Shown here one piece after another: positions 9,062 through 16,874 of a stretch of 47,156 bases of DNA. The stretch is from Saprospiraceae bacterium. Its GTDB lineage: Bacteria; Bacteroidota; Bacteroidia; Chitinophagales; Saprospiraceae. The position numbers and the translations under genes are program-made. Each line of letters begins with the position of its first letter. Position 1 is the first letter of the stretch. The notes under the pieces were generated by a model. That model did no database searches and was not told where the DNA came from. It saw only the letters and a list, made by a program, of their open reading frames with translations. The stretch is taken from positions 1-47,156 of the forward strand of contig JAJCYI010000204.1 of NCBI GenBank assembly GCA_029263015.1, written 5' to 3'.

Positions 9062-9343
9062 TATTCACAGCAAATTAGTCTGGATGATATTGCACGGGAG
9101 GCCCACCTCAGCCCTTCTGCATTCTGTCGCTTTTTTAAAAAACGTACCCGCAAATCGTTTGTGGAAAACCTGAATGAATTTAGGGTGGGCATGGCCTGTA
9201 AAATGCTCTTGGAAAGCAATGATCCTGTCTCCCAGATTTGCTATCAGGTTGGATTTAACAACCTCGCCAATTTCAATCGACAGTTTCGCCGGATGATGGG
9301 GATGACGCCGACGGGCTATCAATTGTTCGCTTATTCCAAATGA
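9062..9343 (+). pseudogene. AraC C-terminal fragment (second copy)
   Basis: Positions 9063-9319 match 7161-7417 of the intact AraC gene with a constant offset of 1,902 bp, no gaps and about 15 mismatches by eye (~94%). It encodes only the DNA-binding half (from YSQQISLDDIA to TPTGY). There is no start codon, and an in-frame TAA lies immediately before it. After 9319 the frame runs into IS sequence and stops at 9343. Most differences are silent or conservative. This suggests a once-functional tandem AraC paralogue that lost its N-terminal half where the ATPase now lies. Confidence 0.85.
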
Positions 9344-9485
9344 GGACGCAAGAGACAGTACGCTCCGACCATCTCGGTTCATTTTTAAAATACTCGATTT
9401 AAATTCCGCATCATAACGGCGACGTTTGTCTGATCCTTTCCTTTTCATATGGGCACAAATTTAAGATAGTTTTGTGTCCTCATTT
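9320..9485 (-). mobile_element. Left-end fragment of an IS3-like element with 5' part of orfA
   Basis: On the minus strand an ATG at 9448 begins KRKGSDKRRRYDAEFK and continues through a helix-turn-helix (SVLSLASSFGISEQLI). This resembles the start of IS3-family OrfA, where YRWK normally follows. The reading breaks off at about 9320, exactly where AraC homology begins. The presumed IS terminus is AAATGAGGACACAA, read inward on the minus strand from 9485. The element is a truncated, inactive remnant with no orfB. Confidence 0.72.
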
Positions 9486-9496
9486 TCTAAGCCATC

Positions 9497-10591
9497 TCAT
9501 ATAGTTTCAAAATCCCCTGGCAGTGAAACCACCAGCAATTCCAAATCATTTGAAGCCTTATCGACCTGGTATTTCAGATTTGGTGGAATGACAAAAGCAT
9601 CTCCTTTATTTAGGCGTTGCAACTCATGCCCAACAGCATTTAATTCCATCTTCCCTTGCATCACAAAAGTAAAAAAGATGTCTGCATCGTGGCTGACTAG
9701 TTGTGGTTTTGCCATTGGTTTAAGAGGACGAACAACATGTACGGATGCGACGCCTTTAGTGGCTTTGTTGATTCCTGTTTCCCGGAATTCAAAACCTGGT
9801 ATTCGCCAGGACGCCCAGGTGGCGTCATCTAAAATATGATGGCAAAACCGTTGACCTTGGAATTCCTTGTCTGGACGGTAGTGCTGAGTTGGCAGTTCCA
9901 TATCGTGATCGATGGTGGTCATATGTTCGGCTGGCACGCCTATTTCGATAACTTCCAGGTTGTCCGATGACTCTAGTACCCGATGTCTTATTTCGGGCGG
10001 TTGAGTCACACAATCACCTGCCTTAAGAATAAAAGGAGGCCCTTGGTCTTCGTAAACCAATTTGACCCAGCCGCTGTAGCAAAATATCAATTGAAAACCG
10101 ATGGTATGGTAATGCACCATATCGGGAACTGGGCCGCCGTTGGGAATTCGGATATGGGAGGCGATGATACTGCCGCCTAAGCGATCGGGGATCAGGTCGC
10201 GATAAAGCATGCCTGCCCTGCCAATGACCCAGGGGTCGCTATCCTGTAATTGGCGCACCTCAAATTTGTGCTGAGTAGCAGGAAAATATAAGTGGTAGGA
10301 TTTGGGCTGGACTTTGAAAAGTGTGCCGGCGGGAGCTGTGAATTCTTTTTTTTCGCCGAATTGTTCTGGATAATCCGTTGACAGGATAATGGTGGCAGGA
10401 GGACAGTCGGCTTTTATATCCAAAACTATATGGAGGCCATGCCCCGACATTTTGGCCACGGCTGGATCGTCAGCAGGATAGATGTTGTCGAGCCGAAATC
10501 CAAAGTTCGAGAAAAAATCAATGTCTTTCCTTAAATCTTTACTTGGTAGTAATACCTGTGCGAAACTGTCGCTATTATTTTTTGTGCTCAT
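9497..10591 (-). CDS. Double-cupin protein with N-terminal glyoxalase-like region
   Basis: 364 residues from the ATG at 10591 (MSTKNNSDSF); the frame is open 19 codons further but crosses the intergenic hairpin. The first ~100 residues resemble a VOC/glyoxalase domain (LLPSKDLRKDIDFFSNFGFRL). Two cupin domains follow: the first around HYHTIGFQLIFCYSGWVKLVYEDQ...GDCVTQPPEIRHRV, the second around FTFVMQGKMELN...GDAFVIPPNLKYQV. The metal-binding histidines are clearer in the first cupin. The reaction is not known. It could be a dioxygenase- or isomerase-like enzyme, or a small-molecule binding protein. It lies downstream of htrA on the same strand. Confidence 0.75.
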   Translation of the reverse strand: MSTKNNSDSFAQVLLPSKDLRKDIDFFSNFGFRLDNIYPADDPAVAKMSGHGLHIVLDIKADCPPATIILSTDYPEQFGEKKEFTAPAGTLFKVQPKSYHLYFPATQHKFEVRQLQDSDPWVIGRAGMLYRDLIPDRLGGSIIASHIRIPNGGPVPDMVHYHTIGFQLIFCYSGWVKLVYEDQGPPFILKAGDCVTQPPEIRHRVLESSDNLEVIEIGVPAEHMTTIDHDMELPTQHYRPDKEFQGQRFCHHILDDATWASWRIPGFEFRETGINKATKGVASVHVVRPLKPMAKPQLVSHDADIFFTFVMQGKMELNAVGHELQRLNKGDAFVIPPNLKYQVDKASNDLELLVVSLPGDFETI

Positions 10592-10611
10592 TATTTTTGA
10601 GAAAAAAGATA

Positions 10612-10632
10612 TGGCAAATTTTGAATTTGCCA
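10612..10632. repeat. Small hairpin between htrA and the cupin gene
   Basis: TGGCAAAT (10612-10619) pairs with ATTTGCCA (10625-10632). Next to it, 10640-10662 repeats ACCAATA-type words (CCAATAACCAATAACCAACC), a single arm resembling the periodic words seen elsewhere in the window. Confidence 0.5.
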
Positions 10633-10669
10633 AACCTCCGTTTACCAATAACCAATAACCAACCTTGTC

Positions 10670-11824
10670 TTACCTCGCCTCATCCAACCACAATTCAATT
10701 TCCACTTCTTTTTCATTGCGTAAAACCTTCAGGGTTACCTGTTCGCCTGGCTTGTATTTTTCCAAAATAAGAATTAGGTCTTTTCCGCTATCAACTTTGT
10801 CGGCATTGATAGCGAGAATGGAGTCACCTATTTGGATGCGTCCATTGCTGTCACGGTAGGTAGGTTGGAGACCTGCTTTTTCAGCCGCACTACCTTTGAT
10901 GACGTGGAGGATTAGGGCGCCTTTGAGGCCGAGCTTGCTCGTTGTTTGTTGGTTGACCAAATCGATTCCGAGTGTTGGGCGCATAATTTTACCATGTGCA
11001 ATCAGTTCAGGCACGACCCATCGCACCTCGTCCACAGGAATGGAAAACCCAATACCTGCCGATGCGCCAGAAGGGCTGTATATGGCAGTGTTCACGCCAA
11101 TCAGTTGGCCAGAAGAATTGAGCAAAGGGCCACCGGAATTACCGGGGTTGATGGCTGCATCAGTCTGGATAGCCCCGCGGATGGGTATGCTGCTGACCGA
11201 CTGGATTTCCCGGCCCAGGGCACTGATGATGCCGGTGGTCAAGGTTTGGTCAAGTCCAAATGGGTTGCCGATGGCATAGACATTTTGGCCGACCAAAAGA
11301 TTGGATGACCCTCCGACTGGGATAGGCGTTAAATCTTTGCTTGGTGCATCAATTTTCAGGACAGCAAGATCTTTTTCTGGAGCTTGCCCGATTAGTTCTG
11401 CGTCCCAGGTAGTTTGGTCGGAAAGCGTTACTTGTGCCCTATCGGCGCCCTGAATCACATGAAAATTGGTAATGATGTGGCCCTCGTTGTCCCACACAAA
11501 ACCAGAGCCGCTGCCCTGTGGGATTTCCATCACATTGCGGCTCCAGAAATCTTGGCGGAATTTGGAAGTGGTAATATAAGCAACGGATGGTGCTGAGTTT
11601 TCGAACAACTGGATGGTTGCCTTCTCATGTTCGTTCAGGCCAGGAGGGATAGGTGCATGGGGCAGGGTGGCTTCCCCGCCAGTTGAAATTAGAGGCTCTT
11701 CATGTGTTCCAGTGGTAGCCTGGGAGGCTTCGTCAGTTTGGTTTGACATGGTTTGCCAGGCAGTGCCGAGGAAGAAACCGGCAATCAAGATTAAAATGAA
11801 AAAGATGAATTTTATGGATTTCAT
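10670..11824 (-). CDS. HtrA/DegP-family serine protease, single PDZ
   Basis: 384 residues. An N-terminal membrane anchor or signal (residues 4-23) precedes a trypsin-like domain with the catalytic triad His122 (NFHVIQG), Asp152 (KDLAVLKI) and Ser230 (PGNSGGPL). One C-terminal PDZ domain follows (about 280-375, GALILHVIKGSAAEKAGLQ, GDSILAIN). It acts in the periplasm on misfolded envelope proteins. With one PDZ and a probable uncleaved anchor it is closer to DegS than to DegP in layout. It is divergent from the helicase gene and has its own promoter box. Confidence 0.93.
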   Translation of the reverse strand: MKSIKFIFFILILIAGFFLGTAWQTMSNQTDEASQATTGTHEEPLISTGGEATLPHAPIPPGLNEHEKATIQLFENSAPSVAYITTSKFRQDFWSRNVMEIPQGSGSGFVWDNEGHIITNFHVIQGADRAQVTLSDQTTWDAELIGQAPEKDLAVLKIDAPSKDLTPIPVGGSSNLLVGQNVYAIGNPFGLDQTLTTGIISALGREIQSVSSIPIRGAIQTDAAINPGNSGGPLLNSSGQLIGVNTAIYSPSGASAGIGFSIPVDEVRWVVPELIAHGKIMRPTLGIDLVNQQTTSKLGLKGALILHVIKGSAAEKAGLQPTYRDSNGRIQIGDSILAINADKVDSGKDLILILEKYKPGEQVTLKVLRNEKEVEIELWLDEAR

Positions 11825-11840
11825 AGTTCTGTTGTTTTTG

Positions 11841-11848
11841 CAAAAATA
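11841..11848 (-). promoter_or_regulatory. -7 promoter box of htrA-like gene
   Basis: The minus strand reads TATTTTTG, matching TAnnTTTG, 16 nt before the ATG at 11824, giving a very short leader. Confidence 0.55.
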
Positions 11849-11967
11849 TGGACTTTAGTAAAAACTTAAAGTTGCAACTACCCCAATGTTGGCCTATCCT
11901 CAACAATTTCGGAGACGTTTTTGAATTTAATGTTCTGCATGATTTAATTTCAAGAAAGGGACGCTGA

Positions 11968-11975
11968 TAGTTTTG
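11968..11975 (+). promoter_or_regulatory. -7 promoter box of the DEAD-box helicase
   Basis: TAGTTTTG matches TAnnTTTG, 75 nt upstream of the ATG at 12051. The resulting leader of about 70 nt is long enough for the temperature or autoregulatory control common in RNA helicase genes, but I see no specific structure. Confidence 0.5.
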
Positions 11976-12050
11976 CCGATTGTTCGGCGAGCTTCAAAAA
12001 AACAAATCCCACCAAAAAAGCCCACCTTTGCAGCCAAAATTTAAGATTAT

Positions 12051-13643
12051 ATGACATTTCAGGAACTTGGTCTCATTGAACCGATATTAAAGGCGCTTAA
12101 AGAAGAAGGTTACCAGACCCCGACCCCCATTCAGGAAAAAGCAATCCCACATGCCCTCAGCAAGAGGGACGTGCTGGGCTGTGCGCAAACGGGTACCGGC
12201 AAAACGGCAGCATTCGCCTTGCCCGTATTGCAAAACCTCCACCGCCAACAGCCTCCTCAAAGCAAGAACAGGAAGATCAAAACATTGACGCTGACCCCTA
12301 CCCGGGAGTTGGCCATTCAAATAGCTGATAGTTTTAAGTCCTATTCGAGGCATTTGGACATCCGTGGCACCGTCATTTTTGGAGGAGTGCCACAGAAACC
12401 ACAGGAGGTGAAACTGCGCAGGGGTATTGATGTACTGGTAGCAACACCTGGCCGCTTGCTCGACCTGATGAACCAGGGCATTGTTGACTTGTCCGATGTC
12501 GAAATATTTATACTGGACGAGGCTGATAGGATGTTGGATATGGGATTTATTCACGATGTCAGGAGGATTATCAAAGCTTTGCCGTCGCAACGGCACACGA
12601 TGTTCTTCTCTGCTACCATGCCCAACGAAATAGCCAAACTGGCACAGGAGATACTTACCGACCCGATAAAAGTAGCGGTCACTCCGATTTCCTCTACTGC
12701 TGAGAAAATTGAGCAATCCATTTATTTTGTTGAAAAGAAAAAGAAAAGGCATCTGCTTGCTCATCTGATGGAAAATCCTGCGATTACATCTGCTTTAGTA
12801 TTTACCAGAACAAAGCATGGGGCGAACAGGGTAGCACGGGACTTGGACAGGGTAGGCGTTGATGCATTGGCCATTCATGGCAACAAGTCGCAGACTGCCC
12901 GCCAAAAGGCATTGAGCAATTTTAAAGAAGGTAAAATTAGAGTGTTGGTGGCGACCGATATTGCTGCCCGAGGAATTGACGTAGAGGAACTTACGCATGT
13001 CATCAATTTTGATATTCCGAATATTCCAGAAACTTATGTTCACCGTATTGGCCGCACAGGTAGGGCTGGGGCCAGCGGGATTGCATTGTCATTTTGTGAC
13101 GTAGAGGAAATGCCTTATTTGAAAGATATTCAAAAATTGATCGGCCTGAAAGTGCCCATAGAAAGTAATCATCCTTTCCATTATGACCCGAACAACCCGC
13201 CCGAACCTGCACCCAAAGCAGAGCGGCCTCAACGAGAGGGCCGTGGCGGACATGACAGAAGGGGAAAACCGAAAAAGGGAAAATTTCAACACCAACCGAA
13301 AAGACAAAAAGTGGATAGCACAGATGAGCGCAATGACCGCCCCGTTGAAGGGAAGGGGGGACAATCCCAACCTTCTCGCAATAGTAAAGACAACCGCCGC
13401 CGTCCTGACGGTAGGAACCGGCAACGGGACAGTGCTCCTCATGGTGAGAAGGAATCAATAAAGAAGCCGCAAGATGAAAATAAAGAGACCTCCACAGAGG
13501 ATAAAAATGATGATGGCAAATGGTCTTCTTCTATCTTTGGGAAACCAAACGCAGGCAAAAAAGGATTTGTGATAAAAAGTGACCGTTATGATAAGCCCAA
13601 GGGCAAGTCAGGGAGGAGACCTAATAGAGGTGGAAAGAGGTGA
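12051..13643 (+). CDS. DEAD-box ATP-dependent RNA helicase, RhlE-like
   Basis: 530 residues. The Q motif (Phe3 and TPTPIQEKAIP), motif I AQTGTGKT (45-52), motif II DEAD (156-159), motif III SAT (187-189) and motif VI HRIGRTGRAG are all intact. After the RecA-like core (~375 residues) there is a long, highly charged tail of about 150 residues rich in Arg, Gly, Lys, Pro and Asn (RGGHDRRGKPKKGK, RRPNRGGKR), typical of unstructured RNA-binding extensions in RhlE-type helicases. It probably works in ribosome assembly or mRNA decay. The gene starts divergently from htrA and ends directly at a long hairpin. Confidence 0.95.
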   Translation: MTFQELGLIEPILKALKEEGYQTPTPIQEKAIPHALSKRDVLGCAQTGTGKTAAFALPVLQNLHRQQPPQSKNRKIKTLTLTPTRELAIQIADSFKSYSRHLDIRGTVIFGGVPQKPQEVKLRRGIDVLVATPGRLLDLMNQGIVDLSDVEIFILDEADRMLDMGFIHDVRRIIKALPSQRHTMFFSATMPNEIAKLAQEILTDPIKVAVTPISSTAEKIEQSIYFVEKKKKRHLLAHLMENPAITSALVFTRTKHGANRVARDLDRVGVDALAIHGNKSQTARQKALSNFKEGKIRVLVATDIAARGIDVEELTHVINFDIPNIPETYVHRIGRTGRAGASGIALSFCDVEEMPYLKDIQKLIGLKVPIESNHPFHYDPNNPPEPAPKAERPQREGRGGHDRRGKPKKGKFQHQPKRQKVDSTDERNDRPVEGKGGQSQPSRNSKDNRRRPDGRNRQRDSAPHGEKESIKKPQDENKETSTEDKNDDGKWSSSIFGKPNAGKKGFVIKSDRYDKPKGKSGRRPNRGGKR

Positions 13644-13710
13644 GGCTAGCGGTGCTCTTCCGAAAGGGTGGGAATTCAATTCCCACCCTTTGGTAAGAGC
13701 ACCGCTAGCC
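13644..13710. terminator. Long hairpin after the helicase gene
   Basis: GGCTAGCGGTGCTCTT (13644-13659) pairs with its complement at 13695-13710, and an inner AAAGGGTGGGAATT pairs across the centre, interrupted by 3 nt. It begins one base after the helicase stop. The centre GGGAATTCAATTCCC is identical to that of the hairpin at 38154-38200, so this is a dispersed element. Confidence 0.75.
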
Positions 13711-13836
13711 GTGAACACGTTACATTCAATAACTGCTTTTACCCCTTTTCAAAAAGATTCCGATCCCATTTTTATCTATCTTCCCAAATCTGGCCCCTGA
13801 CCCCTCAAGCCTGACTTCTAAACATAACTCCCCATT

Positions 13837-15456
13837 ATGCTTACAAAAGAGCAAAAAAGGGCATATCGCTCCGACCTCTTCCGCCACCTCGATGGCGTCG
13901 CCACTGCACCAACGGCATACGCCTTGAATGAACATGGTGTACTGGAATATTTACTGAAAAAAGAAGAAGCACTGTTATCAGAATTGACTGCAAAGTTCAA
14001 TGCGAACAAAGGCTACCTCAATGTCGCGCTGCACATATTAAGTTCACAGGGTTGGTTGGATTACAAGGTAGATAACAAGCAAAACGAGGTAAGGTATAGT
14101 ATCAATAATAATAGTGAAACTGCTTTTTCGCTTTGTCACCTGTACCAAGATGTAGTGGAGCTGCTCAAGTTTTCAGGGAAGTTTCACAGGCGGAAATTTC
14201 AGCGGGAACCATTTGCCGTACTGGAAGGCATTTTCAAAAAGTACCGGGAAAACTATGGCCTCGCATTTTCAGAAGACGAAAATGAAAGACGCACTCAAGA
14301 ACAGGTGTTGAAACATATAGAAGGTGTCATTATTGGGCCAACCGTCGTTGCCCTGGGGATGGGCGGGATGTTCCACAAATACTTTATGGAGGCTTCTTTT
14401 ATGCCCGATGAATTCCATGAGGATGTAGAGAGTTTTGATAAAATGCTCGATTTTTTTGCCTTCCTCGGCTGGTTTGAAAAAAAACGACAGACCTATCGTT
14501 TCACCGACAAAGGGATGTTCTATGCCAGGCGTGCCAGTGCCTATGGAGTCACGGTTTCCTATATTCCTACTTTCAGAAATTTGGAGGAACTGATTTTTGG
14601 CAATCCTAAAATATTGTGGCAAGTCCCAGAAGGTTCGCCCGAAATGCACGTAGACCGAGAAATGAACGTGTGGGGAAGCGGCGGTGCGCATTCCACTTAT
14701 TTCAAAAAAATAGACGAGATCATCATCTCCCTTTTCAACAAGCCGCTCAGCGAACAGCCCAAAGGCATCGTTGACATGGGTTGCGGCAATGGGGCTTTTT
14801 TACAGCATATTTTTGAGGTGATCGAGCAGCGTACCCTGCGGGGTGAAGTACTCGAAGAACACCCACTGTTCCTGGTGGGTGCCGACTTCAACCAAGCCGC
14901 ACTTAAAGTGAGCAGGGCCAACCTCATCAAGGCCGATATATGGGCCAAGGTCATCTGGGGCGACATCGGCAGGCCCGACCTGTTGGCCAAAGATTTAGAG
15001 GAAGATTATGGCATTGCTCTCAGCGATCTGCTCAATGTCCGTACTTTCCTCGACCACAACCGAATATGGGAAGTGCCCGAGCCCAAAACCGCTGGGAGAC
15101 TCAGTACTTCGAGTGGGGCCTTTGCCTTTCGTGGCCAGCACCTCAGCAACAACGATGTGGAAGACAACCTGCTCATGCACCTGAAACGTTGGTCGCCGTA
15201 TGTGGGCAAGTTTGGTCTGCTCGTCATTGAACTGCATACGATTGCTCCGGAATTGATTGCTGCCAACCTTGGGCGTACTGCTGCCACTGCTTATAATGCC
15301 ACGCACGGTTATTCCGACCAGTATATTTTGGAGGTCGGTATTTTTAATAAAATTGCTGCCGAAGCTGGTTTGTACGCGGATGAAAAATATTTCAGTAAAT
15401 TTCCCAATTCTGATTTGGCGACAGTGAGTATCAATCTGCTGAGGGGAAGCTTTTGA
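13837..15456 (+). CDS. Class I SAM-dependent methyltransferase with duplicated N-terminal domain
   Basis: 539 residues. The SAM-binding glycine-rich motif is IVDMGCGNGAF (311-321), followed by acidic LVGADFNQAAL and a conserved LNVRTFLDHNR (399-409). Residues about 17-90 and 158-228 resemble each other (HLDGVATAPTAYAL versus HIEGVIIGPTVVAL, then GWLDYK versus GWFEKK), suggesting two copies of a winged-helix-like domain before the catalytic fold. The FLDHNR motif recalls the MT1 domain of AprA-type polyketide loading modules, but that is recollection and weak. It could be a stand-alone small-molecule methyltransferase. The substrate is unknown. The acyltransferase gene follows after 36 nt and is probably co-transcribed. 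Confidence 0.75.
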   Translation: MLTKEQKRAYRSDLFRHLDGVATAPTAYALNEHGVLEYLLKKEEALLSELTAKFNANKGYLNVALHILSSQGWLDYKVDNKQNEVRYSINNNSETAFSLCHLYQDVVELLKFSGKFHRRKFQREPFAVLEGIFKKYRENYGLAFSEDENERRTQEQVLKHIEGVIIGPTVVALGMGGMFHKYFMEASFMPDEFHEDVESFDKMLDFFAFLGWFEKKRQTYRFTDKGMFYARRASAYGVTVSYIPTFRNLEELIFGNPKILWQVPEGSPEMHVDREMNVWGSGGAHSTYFKKIDEIIISLFNKPLSEQPKGIVDMGCGNGAFLQHIFEVIEQRTLRGEVLEEHPLFLVGADFNQAALKVSRANLIKADIWAKVIWGDIGRPDLLAKDLEEDYGIALSDLLNVRTFLDHNRIWEVPEPKTAGRLSTSSGAFAFRGQHLSNNDVEDNLLMHLKRWSPYVGKFGLLVIELHTIAPELIAANLGRTAATAYNATHGYSDQYILEVGIFNKIAAEAGLYADEKYFSKFPNSDLATVSINLLRGSF

Positions 15457-15492
15457 ACCAAGAATTGAATCCCGATTCCTAATTTCATCATT

Positions 15493-16806
15493 GTGAAACT
15501 TTTCCTCTACCTATTCTACTATTCTGCCAAACTCCTTGTCCGGGCGGCCAGGTGGGTTTATTATTCGGAAAGGGGATTGGTAAACGAGGAACGAACCGAT
15601 CACAAAGGACCGGTTATTTTAGTGTCCAATCATCCGGGTACGGTGATGGATCCTTTGAATTCAGTGGTCAACATGAATCGGATGGTCAATTTTTTGGCCA
15701 ATGCCAGTTTGTTCAATACAAAGTTCAGCCATTGGTTTTTAAGCACTTTTTATTGCATTAAAATAGAACGGTATGTCGATACGGGCGGCAAGCCGCTGAA
15801 CAATGAAGCTGCATTTCGACAGGCGACCAATTTTTTGACAGGGGGCGGATGCCTTTACATTGCGCCCGAAGGCGGTAGTTATGAAGGTCGCCGAATTCAA
15901 AAATTAAAAACCGGCTTGGCCCGCATTGCACTGAATACAGAACAGGAAAATGATTTTAATCTCGGGCTTCAAATCCTGCCGATCGGTCTGAATTATTCTG
16001 ACCCCTCGAAATTCCGCAGGCCGATCCTTGTCATAATGGGAGAGCCGTTTCCCGTAGCCATTTTCAAAAAAGACTGGGAGGAGGATAGGAGAGGGGCGGT
16101 ACGGGAGTTGACGCTTCATTTAAAACAATGCATTGCAGATGTTATCCTAAACACTTCCGATGACGAGGAAGATACTTTACTTGCGAACTTGGAGGTCATG
16201 CTGCACAACGAATCTAAATTACCATTATTTGAGCAGTATAAACGCGCTAAAATGGTTTTGCAAAAGATACAGAAATGGAGGGTGGAACAGCAGCATTTTA
16301 TTGCTGATTTTTCAGAATCGGTTGGCACTTATTTTGAGAAAATACAAAAAATAAACGTCGAGGATGTTTCATTAAAAACGGATTCTCAACAAATTTTTCC
16401 GCAGGGATTGCTCTTATTGTTGGCTTCTCCATTTGCTTTGGTTGGTTATGCCACTCATTTTTTACCTGCATTTTTGATAAAAAAACTAAGTGAAAAATTG
16501 AGCGGTGACCCAGTTTGGGCTCCGACCTATAAGGTGGCGGGCGGGCTGGTGATTTACCCAGTAATTATTCTATTGCAGATTAGATTGTTGGATGTGTGGT
16601 TTTCCACTTTCGGGGAAACAGGCCTTTATTTGAAATGGCTTTATATTGTGGGCATCATACCTACAGGGCTGCTGGCAGAATGGTTTATTGGTAAATGGAA
16701 AATATTCATGAGCAACTGGCGGTTTCGACGTTTTGCGAAGACGAACCAAAATGAACATCGGGAGTTGTTGCAGCAGCGGGAGTTAATTTTGCAGGCTATT
16801 CGGTAG
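15493..16806 (+). CDS. Lysophospholipid acyltransferase (PlsC-like) family membrane protein
   Basis: 437 residues from a GTG start; no ATG fits. The acyltransferase core has SNHPGTVMDP (the NHP-type HX5D variant common in Bacteroidota) and a second motif IAPEGGSYEGRR (PEG). The C-terminal third has hydrophobic segments (LLLLLASPFALVGYATHFL, VIYPVIILLQIRLL, WLYIVGIIPTGLLAEWFI) that anchor it in the inner membrane. It probably transfers a fatty acyl chain to a lysophospholipid or glycerol phosphate acceptor. The long C-terminal extension distinguishes it from the ~240-residue housekeeping PlsC. It is followed by a 27-bp perfect stem. Confidence 0.85.
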   Translation: MKLFLYLFYYSAKLLVRAARWVYYSERGLVNEERTDHKGPVILVSNHPGTVMDPLNSVVNMNRMVNFLANASLFNTKFSHWFLSTFYCIKIERYVDTGGKPLNNEAAFRQATNFLTGGGCLYIAPEGGSYEGRRIQKLKTGLARIALNTEQENDFNLGLQILPIGLNYSDPSKFRRPILVIMGEPFPVAIFKKDWEEDRRGAVRELTLHLKQCIADVILNTSDDEEDTLLANLEVMLHNESKLPLFEQYKRAKMVLQKIQKWRVEQQHFIADFSESVGTYFEKIQKINVEDVSLKTDSQQIFPQGLLLLLASPFALVGYATHFLPAFLIKKLSEKLSGDPVWAPTYKVAGGLVIYPVIILLQIRLLDVWFSTFGETGLYLKWLYIVGIIPTGLLAEWFIGKWKIFMSNWRFRRFAKTNQNEHRELLQQRELILQAIR

Positions 16807-16807
16807 A

Positions 16808-16862
16808 TTATAAGGCTGGACTTCGAGGAAGTTTAAAACTTCCTCGAAGTCCAGCCTTATAA
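16808..16862 (+). terminator. Perfect 27-bp stem after the acyltransferase gene
   Basis: Positions 16808-16834 are the exact complement of 16836-16862 around a single central A, with no mismatches. It starts two bases past the stop codon and ends 12 bases before the glycosyltransferase start. It has no U-tract, so it may block or attenuate transcription, or serve as an mRNA 3'-end stabiliser, rather than act as a simple terminator. Confidence 0.7.
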
Positions 16863-16874
16863 CTGGCATCAACC

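Noticed and set aside
9065-9448. A 127-residue minus-strand protein starting MKRKGSD
   Set aside because: Only the first ~43 residues are transposase-like. The rest is the antisense of the AraC fragment.
9338-9485. Complete MITE with both termini (AAATGAGGACGCAA and its inverse)
   Set aside because: The inner copy lies within orfA codons that continue past it for several residues, so it is probably not a true IS end.
13741-13836. Small gene between the helicase and methyltransferase
   Set aside because: Frames there have no start context or family resemblance. I see only spacer sequence.
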